A stretch of 64,000 nt of DNA from assembly GCA_963747985.1 (NCBI GenBank), contig CAVVHG010000012.1, positions 434,001 through 498,000 of the forward strand, given 5' to 3'. The notes under the pieces are model-generated. The model did no database searches. It was not told the origin of the DNA and saw only the letters and a program-made list of their open reading frames with translations. A program made the translations under genes and the position numbers. The DNA is from JACADW01 sp963747985 (GTDB lineage Bacteria > Acidobacteriota > UBA6911). How positions within the stretch are numbered: the first letter of the stretch is position 1; each line of letters begins with the position of its first letter. Shown piece after piece: positions 30,158 to 39,703 of this stretch.

Positions 30158-30228
30158 GCAGTATCCTCAAGTTTGCGACTCCGATCCTTCACAGCCCACG
30201 CAAGGGCGCCAGACCGGGGTCATGCCGT

Positions 30229-30675
30229 CTAAACCCTTGTCGCGGAACTGCCGATGATGGCCTGCAGCAGGCGGTCGATCCCGGCCTGCGCCACCTCACG
30301 ATCCTGCTCAGGGGAGCCCGAACTGCAGCCTACCCCGCCGGCGATGACGCCGTTGATGAAGATCGGCAATCCGCCGCCGACGATCATGAAGCGTCCCTGG
30401 TTTGAAACATGGATTCCGAACGCGGGGCCGCCGGCACCGGCTACTGCTGCATATTCATGCGTCGCCCTGCGTGCGCAAGCGGCGGTGAATGCCTTGCTGA
30501 TGGCTACATCGATGCTGGTCACCCTCGCGTTGTCCATTCGTACGAACGCCAGCAGGTGCCCGCCGTCATCGACGACGGCAACGTCCATGTCCACCCCGAT
30601 TGTTCTTGCTCTTGCCTCGGCTCCCTCCAGCACAAGCCTGGCGTCGTTCAATGTCAGCTTCGGAACCATGATCAT
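30229..30675 (-). CDS. GlcG/HbpS family haem-binding-type protein
   Basis: 148 residues. The whole length fits the PF03928 fold: LTLNDARLVLEGAEARARTIGV, VAVVDDGGHLLAFVRMDNA, SKAFTAACARRAT and GGLPIFINGVIAGGVGCSSG, then EQDREVAQAGIDRL. Members range from haem-binding HbpS to GlcG and diol-dehydratase partners; no signal peptide here, so it is cytoplasmic. GGAGGTGG lies 8 bases before ATG 30675. It sits between the M28/PDZ peptidase and the PfkB gene, all in one direction. Confidence 0.85.
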   Translation of the reverse strand: MIMVPKLTLNDARLVLEGAEARARTIGVDMDVAVVDDGGHLLAFVRMDNARVTSIDVAISKAFTAACARRATHEYAAVAGAGGPAFGIHVSNQGRFMIVGGGLPIFINGVIAGGVGCSSGSPEQDREVAQAGIDRLLQAIIGSSATRV

Positions 30676-30716
30676 GTGTCCACCTCCCGATCTAGTTGAA
30701 ACGCCGTGCCTGGCGT

Positions 30717-32561
30717 TCAGCGGCGCACGTCCAGCTTGACCTGCACCGTCATCGGCTGGTCGTTCCGCATGACGGTGACTTCTACGGTTTCTCCCGGCTT
30801 GTGGCTGCGGAGCAGGAAGCTGAAGTCCTGAAGGTTCGCCACCTCTTTGCCCGCGAACCGGGTCATTACGTCTCCTGCCTGCAGCCCTGCCTTGGCTGCC
30901 GGGCTGTTCGGGCGGATATCGGCAAAACGGACTCCCTTGACATCTGCGGTCATGTCCGGGATCGAACCGAAGTATGTGCCGTATCCCCCGCCGGCTCCCT
31001 TCACGTTCCCGGTCGTCATGGGTTCATCCACCTTGGTGAATTGTGGCCGTCCGTCCCAGGCGTCCAGGCGCGCTGCGATGTCATAGACCATGGCCAGCAC
31101 CTTGGTCGCGCCGGAGGCGTTGATGCGGTCCCAGTCGTCCGTGGGACGGTGATAATCCGAATGAAGGCCCGAAAAGAAAAACAGGACGGGCACGTTCTTG
31201 ACGTAGAAGGATGTGTGATCGCTGGCCCCGTATCCACTCTTGGTTGATTTGAGTTCCAGTCCCTCGGCCTTTGCCGCAGCCTCGACCAGGGCAGGGAAGG
31301 CGGGTGAGGTTCCAATCCCCCCGAGGATAATCTGGTTGTCGCGCACGCGCCCGATCATGTCCATGTTCAGCATGGCGATCACCTTGTCCATCGGTCTCGT
31401 CGGGTGCGAAGCCCAATAAGCCGAACCGTTCAGGCCAATCTCCTCGGCGGCAAAGGCGATGAACAGGTAGCCGCGTTTGCGCGGCCCGGGATCTCCTGCG
31501 AAGGCCGCCGCAAGCTCCAGGACCCCGGCCACACCGCTGGCGTTGTCATCCGCCCCGTTATGGATTTCCCCGATTGATTTCGAGTCCATCGAGCTTCGGC
31601 CGCCCTTGCCCAGGTGGTCGTAATGCGCTCCGATGACCACCGTTTCTTCGGCGCCGGCAGGATCGGTGCCCGGCAGGAGGCCGACCACGTTGCGCACCGT
31701 CTTCAGAACCCTCGTGGCGTCGACATAAACGTCGGCTTCCACGCCGGTGAACGCGAAACTCCGGGGGGCCATTTTCCCGTCGATCTGTTTCTGGATCTCG
31801 AGCAGATCCCTCTGCTGCGTGTTCAATAGTCGTTGCGCGAGCGAACGGCTGATGCGTATCGCGTCGATGCCCAGTTCCTCCACCTGCCCTGCGAGCGCCC
31901 GATCAGTCAGGTTTTCCTGCCCGCTGTCGTGGTTGACAGGGTCCTCGACGATCAGCACCGCACGTGCGCTCCGGTACTTGGCGTTCATGGTCTTGGTGCG
32001 ATCATGCCCGTGCATCGTCAGTTCAGTGCCTTCGAACGGACTGGTCGGGTCGTTCTCCCTGGGCTCGTGCGTGAACAGCAGGACGACTTTGTCGGTGACA
32101 TCGAAGTCCCTGTAATCGTCGTAATTGTATTCCTCGGCCGCAATCCCGTATCCCACAAAAACAAGCGGACCGCTGACGTGCGCCTTTTCCCTGTCCGCTG
32201 CGGCGAAAGGAACGAAGTCGAGATTGGGCCGGGCATCAATCGTCTCCTGCCCGATCTTGAACGTCAGCTTGCTGTCGCTCCCCAGCTGACTTCCGACCGG
32301 GGCCTGGAAGCTCTGAAAATAGGTCCCTGCGTCTCCTGCAGGCTGGAGACCGGAGTCTTTGAATCGGGCGGCGATGTACTCGGCCGCCTTCTCCAACCCG
32401 GGCGTACCGTCACCGCGGCCCTCCAGGGCATCGCTGCTGAGGTATTTCACATGCCTGAGGTAGCTTTGCGGGTCGAACTCGGGCAGGGGGGCGGAGGCAA
32501 CGCCCGCAAGTGAGGACACCAGGATCAGGGCAAGTACTGAAAATCGACGACTCAATGGCAT
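30717..32561 (-). CDS. Secreted M28 aminopeptidase with PA and PDZ domains
   Basis: About 614 residues from ATG 32561 (CGGAG upstream). A signal peptide (VLALILVSSLAGVASA) leads to a PA-type insert (VSGPLVFVGYGIAAEEYNYDDY, ARAVLIVEDPVNHDSG) and then the M28 core with all metal ligands: VIGAHYDHLG, NGADDNASGVAG, AFAAEEIGLNGSAYW, NMDMIGR and GASDHTSFYVKNVPVLFFF. A C-terminal PDZ domain follows (RFADIRPNSPAAKAGLQAGDVMTRFAGKEV). This layout is common in Acidobacteriota and Bacteroidota for periplasmic or extracellular aminopeptidases that recycle peptides. It diverges from addB. Confidence 0.9.
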   Translation of the reverse strand: MPLSRRFSVLALILVSSLAGVASAPLPEFDPQSYLRHVKYLSSDALEGRGDGTPGLEKAAEYIAARFKDSGLQPAGDAGTYFQSFQAPVGSQLGSDSKLTFKIGQETIDARPNLDFVPFAAADREKAHVSGPLVFVGYGIAAEEYNYDDYRDFDVTDKVVLLFTHEPRENDPTSPFEGTELTMHGHDRTKTMNAKYRSARAVLIVEDPVNHDSGQENLTDRALAGQVEELGIDAIRISRSLAQRLLNTQQRDLLEIQKQIDGKMAPRSFAFTGVEADVYVDATRVLKTVRNVVGLLPGTDPAGAEETVVIGAHYDHLGKGGRSSMDSKSIGEIHNGADDNASGVAGVLELAAAFAGDPGPRKRGYLFIAFAAEEIGLNGSAYWASHPTRPMDKVIAMLNMDMIGRVRDNQIILGGIGTSPAFPALVEAAAKAEGLELKSTKSGYGASDHTSFYVKNVPVLFFFSGLHSDYHRPTDDWDRINASGATKVLAMVYDIAARLDAWDGRPQFTKVDEPMTTGNVKGAGGGYGTYFGSIPDMTADVKGVRFADIRPNSPAAKAGLQAGDVMTRFAGKEVANLQDFSFLLRSHKPGETVEVTVMRNDQPMTVQVKLDVRR

Positions 32562-32845
32562 AACCGCTCCGTTTGACTGCATGAAACCGACAGGCAAAAC
32601 CATGAAAATGTAGCACAAACCCCGACGGATGTCCGAGAGCACTTGCCCGGGCTCTGTGGCTGAGACAGTGGGAAGCGGCAGTGAGCCCCCCTCCTCATAG
32701 GATCACTGCTCAACCCCTTCAGGGTTGCCGTCACCGTCTGAATCACAGCAGAACCGACTCTGGGCCTCAGGGATTCAGCCGATCCATGTACCCACCGGCT
32801 TCTACCGCTTTCATGTGCGGGTTCAATAGTGCAAACTATTGCGCG

Positions 32846-35800
32846 ATGGCCCACCGTGTCCTCACCGGCCCTTTCGCCGCCCTGGAATCCATGTTTGTGG
32901 AAGATGTCCGGGGACTGCAGCGCGGAGATCCCCTCGCTTGCGTCAATGTACTGGTGGGGTCCAATGTCCTGGCCTCACATCTCAAAGGCCGCATCGCGGC
33001 GACGGGCTCGGGGGCAGCCAACCTCCGCTTCCACACGTTCCTGGATCTAGTGTTGCGCCTCGGCAGGCCGTTCGCGCCCGCCGAAGCGAAGCCCCGCCTG
33101 CCCCGCCTGGGGGCGTCGCTGATCCTGGAGGGAGTCCTCGTTTCGGGAGTGCCTGCGGTGTTCCGAAGCGTAGCCGGCTATGCCGGGTTCCGCGACGCGG
33201 TGCTCAGTACCTTCCGTGACCTGCGCGATGCGGGAGTTGGCCCTGGTATGTTCGAACAGTCGTTGCTCTCCTCGCGCGCGACCGCGCCGGACCGGCGAGT
33301 GCACCTCGAAGGGGTGGCGTCGCTGTTCCGCCGCTTTCGCGAGAAGACCGGGAGCTTCAGAGAAATAGACGACGATTTCAACGATGCTCTGGGCAACACC
33401 CCGCAGGCGGCTGCCATGTTGAACAGCGACCGCATGCTGATTTACGGGATTTATGACGTCACAGGTCAGCAGGCCGACCTCCTCTCCAGGTTGAAGGACC
33501 ACCTGGAGTTGACCTATTACATCCCTTTCATAAATGAGGGCGTCTCTGCTTTCGCATCCCGCTTCCTGAATGCGCGCGCGCATGAACTCGGAGTCGCGCC
33601 CCTCCGCGCTGAGGCCCCGGCTCAGAATACTGACCTTTCCCGTCTGTCTCGCGAGGATTGCGGATTCGGAACCCCGACGTTTACCGGCGCCGGCGCGGGC
33701 GCGAGGGCGGAGGGGGATGGTTCCGTATGTCTGGTTTCGGCCCCGGGGGATTCTCGTGTCGCAGTGGAGATAGCGCGCGAACTCATCCGGGCGTTCGCAG
33801 ACGGGACGATCGGACGATTCAGTGACGCGGCTGTCGTCCTCCGGCATCCCGACGATGACTTGCCGGTTATCGTCGAGACGCTGCGTCTTCGCGGCATTCC
33901 TTATTATATTCACGGCGGCATGCCATTCGAGGAGCGTCCGCTGAGCAAAGCTGTCCTGGCCGTTGCGAAGCTGGAGTCCGAAGACTTCGCCCGGAGTTCG
34001 ATTCTGGGAGCAATGGAGCTCATCGCTGCTTCTCTGACGGGCAAGGCACCCGACCTGTGGGAGGTTCCCGAGTGGCGGGCTCTGACCAACGACGCCCGCT
34101 TCCTGGCGGGGCTGGATTCCTGGGACAAAGCCACTTTCGGCCTGGTCGCGGAGCTGGAGCGGGACCTGGCGCACGCCGCGGCGCGGTCATCCGGGGAGAA
34201 CGAGGAGCCATGCCGGCCGCTGTCGGTGTTGCAGAAGAAACTCGAGTCAGCGCGCGCGCTTCGCGCAGCCTGGGGAAGGGTCAGGCATGCTGCATCAGGC
34301 TGGCCCACTGAAGCGTCTTGGCCCGAGTGGTCCCGCTTCCTGGAGGAGAGGCTCGCCCCGCTTTTTGAAGGATCGCCGGAGTGGACGACATTCACGCAGA
34401 TCCTGGACCAGGTCGCCGGTCTCGGTGAGGTAGACCTCTACGCCGGTGCCGGCCCACTCGTCCCGCGCGGCCGCCTTTTCAACGCAGTTGCCGAGGGCAT
34501 CCGGACGCTCGCCAGTCCTGCAGGGAGGTTTCTGAGGAGCGGGGTGAATTTGCTGTCGGTCAGCGCGGCCCGCGGTCTGCGCTTTCCACTGGTGCTCGTC
34601 CCGGACCTCGAAGAGGCGAGGTTCCCGGCCAGGCTGCGCCAGGACCCGTTGATTCTTGACGAAGAGCGCGCACAGATAGGATCGGGCGATCGCGTCCCGC
34701 TGCGCAGGTTGCGCGTGGACGAGGAGCGGTTGCTCTTCGATATGACTGTCCGCTCCGCGGAAAGGCGCCTGGTTCTTCTCACCTCCAGGCTTGATGAAAG
34801 CTCCGACCGGGAACGCATCCCGTCTGACTTTTTCATCCGGGCGGCTTCCGTGTTGGCCGGTCGCCCGGTTGCGCTCCGCGATCTCAACGAAGAAACGATT
34901 CGCTGCTACCGTTCGGTGAGTCTCGAAGAGCCGGCGCCAAAGCCGGGGCTCGCGGCGGTGGACCGGACCGAAATCAGGCTGCGGTTGATCCGGAGCACTC
35001 CCGACCGGGTGCAGGAAGTGCTCCAGGTCCTGGCGAAGGAGGAACCGGAACTTTTCAGACGGCCGCTGGCGTACGACCGCATGCGCCGGCAGGCTCGACT
35101 TACCGGGTACGACGGACTCATATCCGACCGCGCGCTGCTTGATTACATCCATGCAGAATTCGGACCGGCCGCGGGACCTTACTCGTCAGGCAGGATCGAA
35201 GAGTACGCCACGTGTCCGTATCGGTTCTACCAGCGCAGGGTCATGCAACTTGCGTTGTGGGAGGAGCCCGGAGCCGCCGAGGCGCTGGGGCCTCTGGAAC
35301 GAGGGGATGCGATGCACCGGGTGCTCGAGAGCTTCGTCAAGGGTATGACTGGAAACGGATTCGCGGGCGAAGGCCACGAGCACACACTTGCAGTGTTGCT
35401 CGAGACCGCGACCCGCACGCTCGAAAAGGCACGTCCGGCAGGCATTCCGGACCTTCTTTGGGAGATCGAGCGCGACCGGCTGCTCTCGCTCCTGGGAAAA
35501 TGGCTGCAATATGAGCAATCGCGATCAGGCGATGGGTTGATCCCCGCCGCGGCGGAGCTGCCCTTCGGCCCTTTCAATAAGCGCGACGTCACCCCTGGAC
35601 TTGTTATCGAAGCCGGCAGGCACCGCTTCGAGCTGCGCGGTTTCATCGATCGCGTTGACGTTTCGGCGGACGCGATGCACGCGCGAGTCGTCGATTACAA
35701 GATCGGCAGGTTGCCGGATGCAATGAGGAAGGGGACTGCCCTTCTGGCCGGTGAGCGGATACAGCTGCCTGTCTATCGCGGTGCCCTGTCGGGCATTGCC

Positions 35801-36139
35801 GGTTTTGAGAAACTCGAGAGTGTCGAAGGGGAATTTCTGCACCTTCAGCCTGCAGACGGCCGGATCGTGCAACGCTCCTTCGGCGCGCCTGAGTTGGAGG
35901 AAGCATGCCGCAGGCTCCCGGCGGTGCTCGAGATAGTGGGGGATGGAATCGAGGGGGGCGTCTTCTTTGCGCGGACCAGCGGCCTTCTGCACGGCGCCTG
36001 GCAGTGCAATCGCTGCGACTATCTCCGTATCTGCGGTAAGGACCGTCAGCACAGGGAGGAGAGAAAGGTTGCAGATCCCCACGTGCTCCGGTTCGGCCGC
36101 ATCCGGGAGATCGACGCCGCAGTCGAGGACGAAGGATGA
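32846..36139 (+). CDS. addB: AddB-like subunit of an AddAB helicase-nuclease
   Basis: About 1,097 residues. The N-terminal UvrD-like part has no GxxGxGKT loop (VNVLVGSNVLASHLKGRIA in its place), so ATP binding by this subunit is doubtful, as in other structural AddB/RecC-type subunits. The C-terminal PD-(D/E)XK nuclease is intact: EEYATCPYRFYQ, the HRVLESF helix, GFIDRVDV and VVDYKIGRL with the catalytic Asp and Lys. Four cysteines, one in TCPYRF and three in CNRCDYLRIC, match the AddB iron-sulphur cluster that clamps the nuclease. The stop overlaps addA by 4 bases (ATGA). The complex resects double-strand breaks for RecA-dependent repair. Confidence 0.88.
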   Translation: MAHRVLTGPFAALESMFVEDVRGLQRGDPLACVNVLVGSNVLASHLKGRIAATGSGAANLRFHTFLDLVLRLGRPFAPAEAKPRLPRLGASLILEGVLVSGVPAVFRSVAGYAGFRDAVLSTFRDLRDAGVGPGMFEQSLLSSRATAPDRRVHLEGVASLFRRFREKTGSFREIDDDFNDALGNTPQAAAMLNSDRMLIYGIYDVTGQQADLLSRLKDHLELTYYIPFINEGVSAFASRFLNARAHELGVAPLRAEAPAQNTDLSRLSREDCGFGTPTFTGAGAGARAEGDGSVCLVSAPGDSRVAVEIARELIRAFADGTIGRFSDAAVVLRHPDDDLPVIVETLRLRGIPYYIHGGMPFEERPLSKAVLAVAKLESEDFARSSILGAMELIAASLTGKAPDLWEVPEWRALTNDARFLAGLDSWDKATFGLVAELERDLAHAAARSSGENEEPCRPLSVLQKKLESARALRAAWGRVRHAASGWPTEASWPEWSRFLEERLAPLFEGSPEWTTFTQILDQVAGLGEVDLYAGAGPLVPRGRLFNAVAEGIRTLASPAGRFLRSGVNLLSVSAARGLRFPLVLVPDLEEARFPARLRQDPLILDEERAQIGSGDRVPLRRLRVDEERLLFDMTVRSAERRLVLLTSRLDESSDRERIPSDFFIRAASVLAGRPVALRDLNEETIRCYRSVSLEEPAPKPGLAAVDRTEIRLRLIRSTPDRVQEVLQVLAKEEPELFRRPLAYDRMRRQARLTGYDGLISDRALLDYIHAEFGPAAGPYSSGRIEEYATCPYRFYQRRVMQLALWEEPGAAEALGPLERGDAMHRVLESFVKGMTGNGFAGEGHEHTLAVLLETATRTLEKARPAGIPDLLWEIERDRLLSLLGKWLQYEQSRSGDGLIPAAAELPFGPFNKRDVTPGLVIEAGRHRFELRGFIDRVDVSADAMHARVVDYKIGRLPDAMRKGTALLAGERIQLPVYRGALSGIAGFEKLESVEGEFLHLQPADGRIVQRSFGAPELEEACRRLPAVLEIVGDGIEGGVFFARTSGLLHGAWQCNRCDYLRICGKDRQHREERKVADPHVLRFGRIREIDAAVEDEG

Positions 36140-39100
36140 CAGGCGACAACCTGCATCGCAGAAGGGCGACCAGGGAGACCGAGACCTCTTTTGTCGTCGA
36201 AGCCTCTGCCGGAACCGGCAAAACAAGCACGCTCGTCAAGCGGATCCTGCGCCTGGTGCTGCAGGGAGGGCCGGGCGGAGAACCGCTGAAGATGTCGGAA
36301 ATCGCCGCCATCACGTTCACTGAGAAAGCAGCCGGCGAGATGAAGATCCGCCTCCGGCAGAAGTTCGAGGCGTTTGCGCGACGTGCCGGCACGGCGGTTC
36401 GCGCCCGGGCCGCGCTTCGGGACCTCGATGGCGCGTCCATCTCCACGTTTCACGCCTTTGCGACATCGCTCCTCAAGGAGCGTCCGTTTGAGGGAAACCT
36501 GGATCCCCGCTTTACCACCTTGGATGAGTCCCAGAGCGATCTTTTTTTTCGCGAGGTTTGGGAACCGTGGTTGAAGAGAGCGATTGATGAACGACACCCG
36601 CCGCTCGAGCGCGCACTGCGCTCGGGGGTTTCACTGGACACCGTCGGCCAACTGGCAGCGACCCTGCGTAAGCACCAGCATGACATCCCTCGATTGAACC
36701 TCGAGCCGCCGCTTTCCATTGAGGCGATGTCTCGAACGGAGGAGAGCCTGCGGGCGGAGGGAGTCCAGCTGAAGCTTCTGATACTGAATCCCCGGGACAA
36801 GCTCGCGACGAAGCTGACCGAGGCCATCCAGTGGCTGACGGACCCCGGATCTGATGCTGAACCTTCCCTTGGCGGAGGCTGCGGCGTGAAGTCCAACTGG
36901 GAGGGCGGAATCGAGTCGAGGGACCGCGTGCGCGAATTTCTTGCCCGGGCCAAGGAATTCAAGGAACTGAAAGATGCCTGGCCGTTGCAGGTGCGTTTGC
37001 ACGACCTGGTTCAATGGCTGATCCAGCGCTTCCTGCCTGAATGGGAAGGTCGCAAGCGCGAGGAAGGACTCCTCGATTTTGACGATCTGCTGTATGGGGC
37101 GCGAGATCTGCTTGTCAACCACCCGTCCGTGAGGCGCGAATTTCACAGCCGCTTCAAGGCTCTCCTGGTCGACGAGTTCCAGGATACGGACGCTGTTCAG
37201 CTGGACCTGGTCCTGCTTCTCTCGTCGCCGGACAGCATCGCCGTTGACCCTTCCCGGCTCCAGCCCGGGCCGGGGCGGCTGTTCATTGTCGGCGATCCCA
37301 AGCAATCGATCTATCGTTTCCGGGGCGCGGATATCGAGACCTACAACAGCGTAGTGAAGGAAGCCGGTGAAAACCGTCGGCAACTGCAGGTGCTCGAGCT
37401 GACCAGGAACTACCGCTCGGTCCCGTCCATCCTTCGATTTGTGGACAGCGCTTTCCAGGACGTGATGAAGGCCCCGGAGCAGGGAGAGTATCAGTCCGAC
37501 TATCTCGCATTCGGCGGTGCCGGGCATCGTCGTGCGTTGGCTCAAGGTCCGGCCGTTCACATCCTGACCGAAAGAGACGACGACGGTGCCATCAGGGGAT
37601 TGGGAAGCGGCTTCGTCAGCATCGAGGCATTCCGCATTGTGAGGCTCATCGAGCAGATCCGCGGCAGCCGTGACTGGCCCGTCGAGAGCCCCCGCGTCGG
37701 GAAGTCAGGCGTGCCGGCCTATGGTGACATCGCTGTTCTGCTCCCTGTGCTGACCAGAGCGAACATCCTCGAAGACGCCCTGTCGGAGGCGGGGATCCCT
37801 TTCGTCCTGGAAGGGGGCAAATACTATTACGCGCGCAGCGAAGTCTCCTCCGCCATCACCGTTCTGCTGGCGGTCGGCAATCCGCACGACTCCGTGGCCC
37901 TTTATGGCGCTCTTCGCTCGATATTCTTCGGCCTTTCCGATGAAGACCTGCTCCGGGCACGAATGGACGGTCTGCCGCTTGATTATCGAGCTGCAGTGCC
38001 CGAGTCCTCACCGCTCTGCTACCCATACAGGGTTTTGCGCGAACTGCATGCAGGGCGGCATTCGCGCAGCTCTTCCGAGACGCTCGAACTGCTTTTCGAA
38101 CAGACAGGGGCGAAGGAGGTGCTGGCGTCGCACGGGCTCCAGTCCCTGGCGAACCTTGCCAAGTTGACCCGGACTCTTCGCTCTTTGCAGCAGGGAAGGA
38201 CCTTCTCGAAGGTCGTCGAACTGCTCCAGGCCATGGATGAGGAGGCATTCGCCGAGCAGGAGAGCCGGCTGATGGAGGAGCGCAGCGATGCGGTCCGGAT
38301 TATGTCGATCCACAAGGCAAAGGGCCTCGATTTCCGCATCCTGATCGCCGCAGGGCTGGGGATAGAGAAGCGCGCGCGGAGCGAGTCGTATCTTTCCGAT
38401 CCGCATGGCTCCAAGGCTTTTGGATTGAGGATCACCTGCGAGGGGAGGAGCATCTGCAGCCCGGGCTGGAAACGCCTGAAAGAAGAATGCACAAAGCGCG
38501 AGGATGCCGAACTGATCCGCCTGCTCTATGTGGCGCTCACGCGGGCGCGCGACCACCTCGTCATTGCCGCGCACACGGCGGGCGGAAAGACCGGAAAGGT
38601 CGACCTGGCGAAGACACGCCTCGGTCCGCTTTCTGAGGTGCTCCGGGACAAGACGCTGGAGGAAAAGGGCATCGTCCGGTTTATCGACGGCACGGCCCTC
38701 GATCGGGAAGGGCCTGGCCGCAAGGAACCCGTGCATCGCAAGGCGCCGGAGTGGGCACGCGTCTACCGCAAGGAATGCGATGAACTGGAGCAGGCGGTGC
38801 GCCTTGGAGCCGCAGTCGAGGAAGAAGGGCGGGCGGTTCGACTGGAACAGGAGGAGGCCCGCGACGAGACGGATGACGGCAGGCTGGATGCCGCGATGCC
38901 CGGAAGCAGAGCCGTCCGGCTCGGCATAGCGTTTCACTCGGTCATGGAGGAACTTGACTTCGACTGTCCGGTGGAGGAGGCGGTGCGGTTGGCAGGGCCA
39001 TTGGCCGTCCGCCACAGCCTCGATGGTGCCGGCGCACGGCAACTGGCTGCCATGATCGAAGCGACCCTGACCTCCGGGCTGATCGGGCGCGCCCGGACTG

Positions 39101-39387
39101 CGAGGGCGTGCGGTAAGAGAATCCTCCGGGAACTGCCTCTGCTGCGACGGGCCGCTGCCCCGGCAGTGGTGGAAGAGCGGAAAATCGATCTGCTATTCGA
39201 GGAGGATGGAGGCTGGGTGCTTGTGGATTACAAGACCGACCTGGTCCCGGAGGACATTACCGTCCTGGCAGCCAGGTACCGGGACCAGATCTGCGAATAC
39301 CGGAATGCCTTGATGTCGCTGGGCATTCGCGTCAGCAGCGCCTGCCTTCTACTTGCCCGCACCGGCACCCCCATCGAAATTCCATAA
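36136..39387 (+). CDS. addA: AddA-type UvrD helicase/nuclease
   Basis: 1,083 residues. Helicase motifs in order: Q/I region VVEASAGTGKTSTLV, Ia ITFTEKAAGEM, STFHAFA, II LLVDEFQDTD, III VGDPKQSIYRFRGAD, IV RNYRS, V IHKAKGLDFRILIAAGLG and VI LLYVALTRARDHLVIA. The C-terminal nuclease shows HSVMEELDF, ERKIDLLFEEDG and VLVDYKTDLV. It is the ATP-driven 3'-5' translocase and second nuclease of the AddAB complex, coupled to addB by a 4-base overlap. No recB, recC or recD is visible, so this is likely the main end-resection enzyme. Confidence 0.93.
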   Translation: MTGDNLHRRRATRETETSFVVEASAGTGKTSTLVKRILRLVLQGGPGGEPLKMSEIAAITFTEKAAGEMKIRLRQKFEAFARRAGTAVRARAALRDLDGASISTFHAFATSLLKERPFEGNLDPRFTTLDESQSDLFFREVWEPWLKRAIDERHPPLERALRSGVSLDTVGQLAATLRKHQHDIPRLNLEPPLSIEAMSRTEESLRAEGVQLKLLILNPRDKLATKLTEAIQWLTDPGSDAEPSLGGGCGVKSNWEGGIESRDRVREFLARAKEFKELKDAWPLQVRLHDLVQWLIQRFLPEWEGRKREEGLLDFDDLLYGARDLLVNHPSVRREFHSRFKALLVDEFQDTDAVQLDLVLLLSSPDSIAVDPSRLQPGPGRLFIVGDPKQSIYRFRGADIETYNSVVKEAGENRRQLQVLELTRNYRSVPSILRFVDSAFQDVMKAPEQGEYQSDYLAFGGAGHRRALAQGPAVHILTERDDDGAIRGLGSGFVSIEAFRIVRLIEQIRGSRDWPVESPRVGKSGVPAYGDIAVLLPVLTRANILEDALSEAGIPFVLEGGKYYYARSEVSSAITVLLAVGNPHDSVALYGALRSIFFGLSDEDLLRARMDGLPLDYRAAVPESSPLCYPYRVLRELHAGRHSRSSSETLELLFEQTGAKEVLASHGLQSLANLAKLTRTLRSLQQGRTFSKVVELLQAMDEEAFAEQESRLMEERSDAVRIMSIHKAKGLDFRILIAAGLGIEKRARSESYLSDPHGSKAFGLRITCEGRSICSPGWKRLKEECTKREDAELIRLLYVALTRARDHLVIAAHTAGGKTGKVDLAKTRLGPLSEVLRDKTLEEKGIVRFIDGTALDREGPGRKEPVHRKAPEWARVYRKECDELEQAVRLGAAVEEEGRAVRLEQEEARDETDDGRLDAAMPGSRAVRLGIAFHSVMEELDFDCPVEEAVRLAGPLAVRHSLDGAGARQLAAMIEATLTSGLIGRARTARACGKRILRELPLLRRAAAPAVVEERKIDLLFEEDGGWVLVDYKTDLVPEDITVLAARYRDQICEYRNALMSLGIRVSSACLLLARTGTPIEIP

Positions 39388-39703
39388 TCGGGGTCTGACC
39401 CGGAATTACCAATTTTCGAGACGCTGGAAGGTCGCGTGCGGCGGGTCACTGGTGGTGTGAATCGTTCGGATCGATTGTGCCGACCCTTCAGGCCTCCATC
39501 CTTTTTCCTGCATGTACCGCGCGCTCACGCGCGGGGGGGGGGGGGGTGACCTGAAGACGGAGCGCCAAAGGTGCGGCACAGGGATGATGCGAGTACGGTG
39601 ACGCTCTGCGTATTTTTCACAGCTTCTCTGACCCGCCGCGGTGACACAGATAGGTGCCGTCGGTGCCGCAGGTGTGTCCGGTCCGTGAGCGAAGCAGGCC
39701 GGA
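39388..39703. other. Gene-free stretch after addA with a palindrome and a G tract
   Basis: Between the convergent ends of addA and pepF. It holds the palindrome GGGTCTGACCC (39391-39401) immediately after the addA stop, a sequence resembling the short repeat of 10421/13442 (39408-39426, ATTTTCGAGACGCTGG), and a 14-base G run (39533-39546) next to the self-complementary GCGCGCTCACGCGC. No gene recognised. Confidence 0.5.
39533..39546. repeat. Poly-G tract
   Basis: Fourteen G in a row directly after CACGCGC. The exact length is the kind of thing sequencing misreads. It is not inside or close upstream of a gene start, so phase variation is not indicated. Confidence 0.6.

Noticed and set aside
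32562..32845. A tRNA or an extended AddB N-terminus
   Set aside because: A GGTTCAA-like string is present but no cloverleaf forms, and the extra codons before ATG 32846 are unlike the family.
39533..39546. Phase-variable poly-G switch
   Set aside because: The tract is between convergent gene ends, not within a coding frame or promoter.
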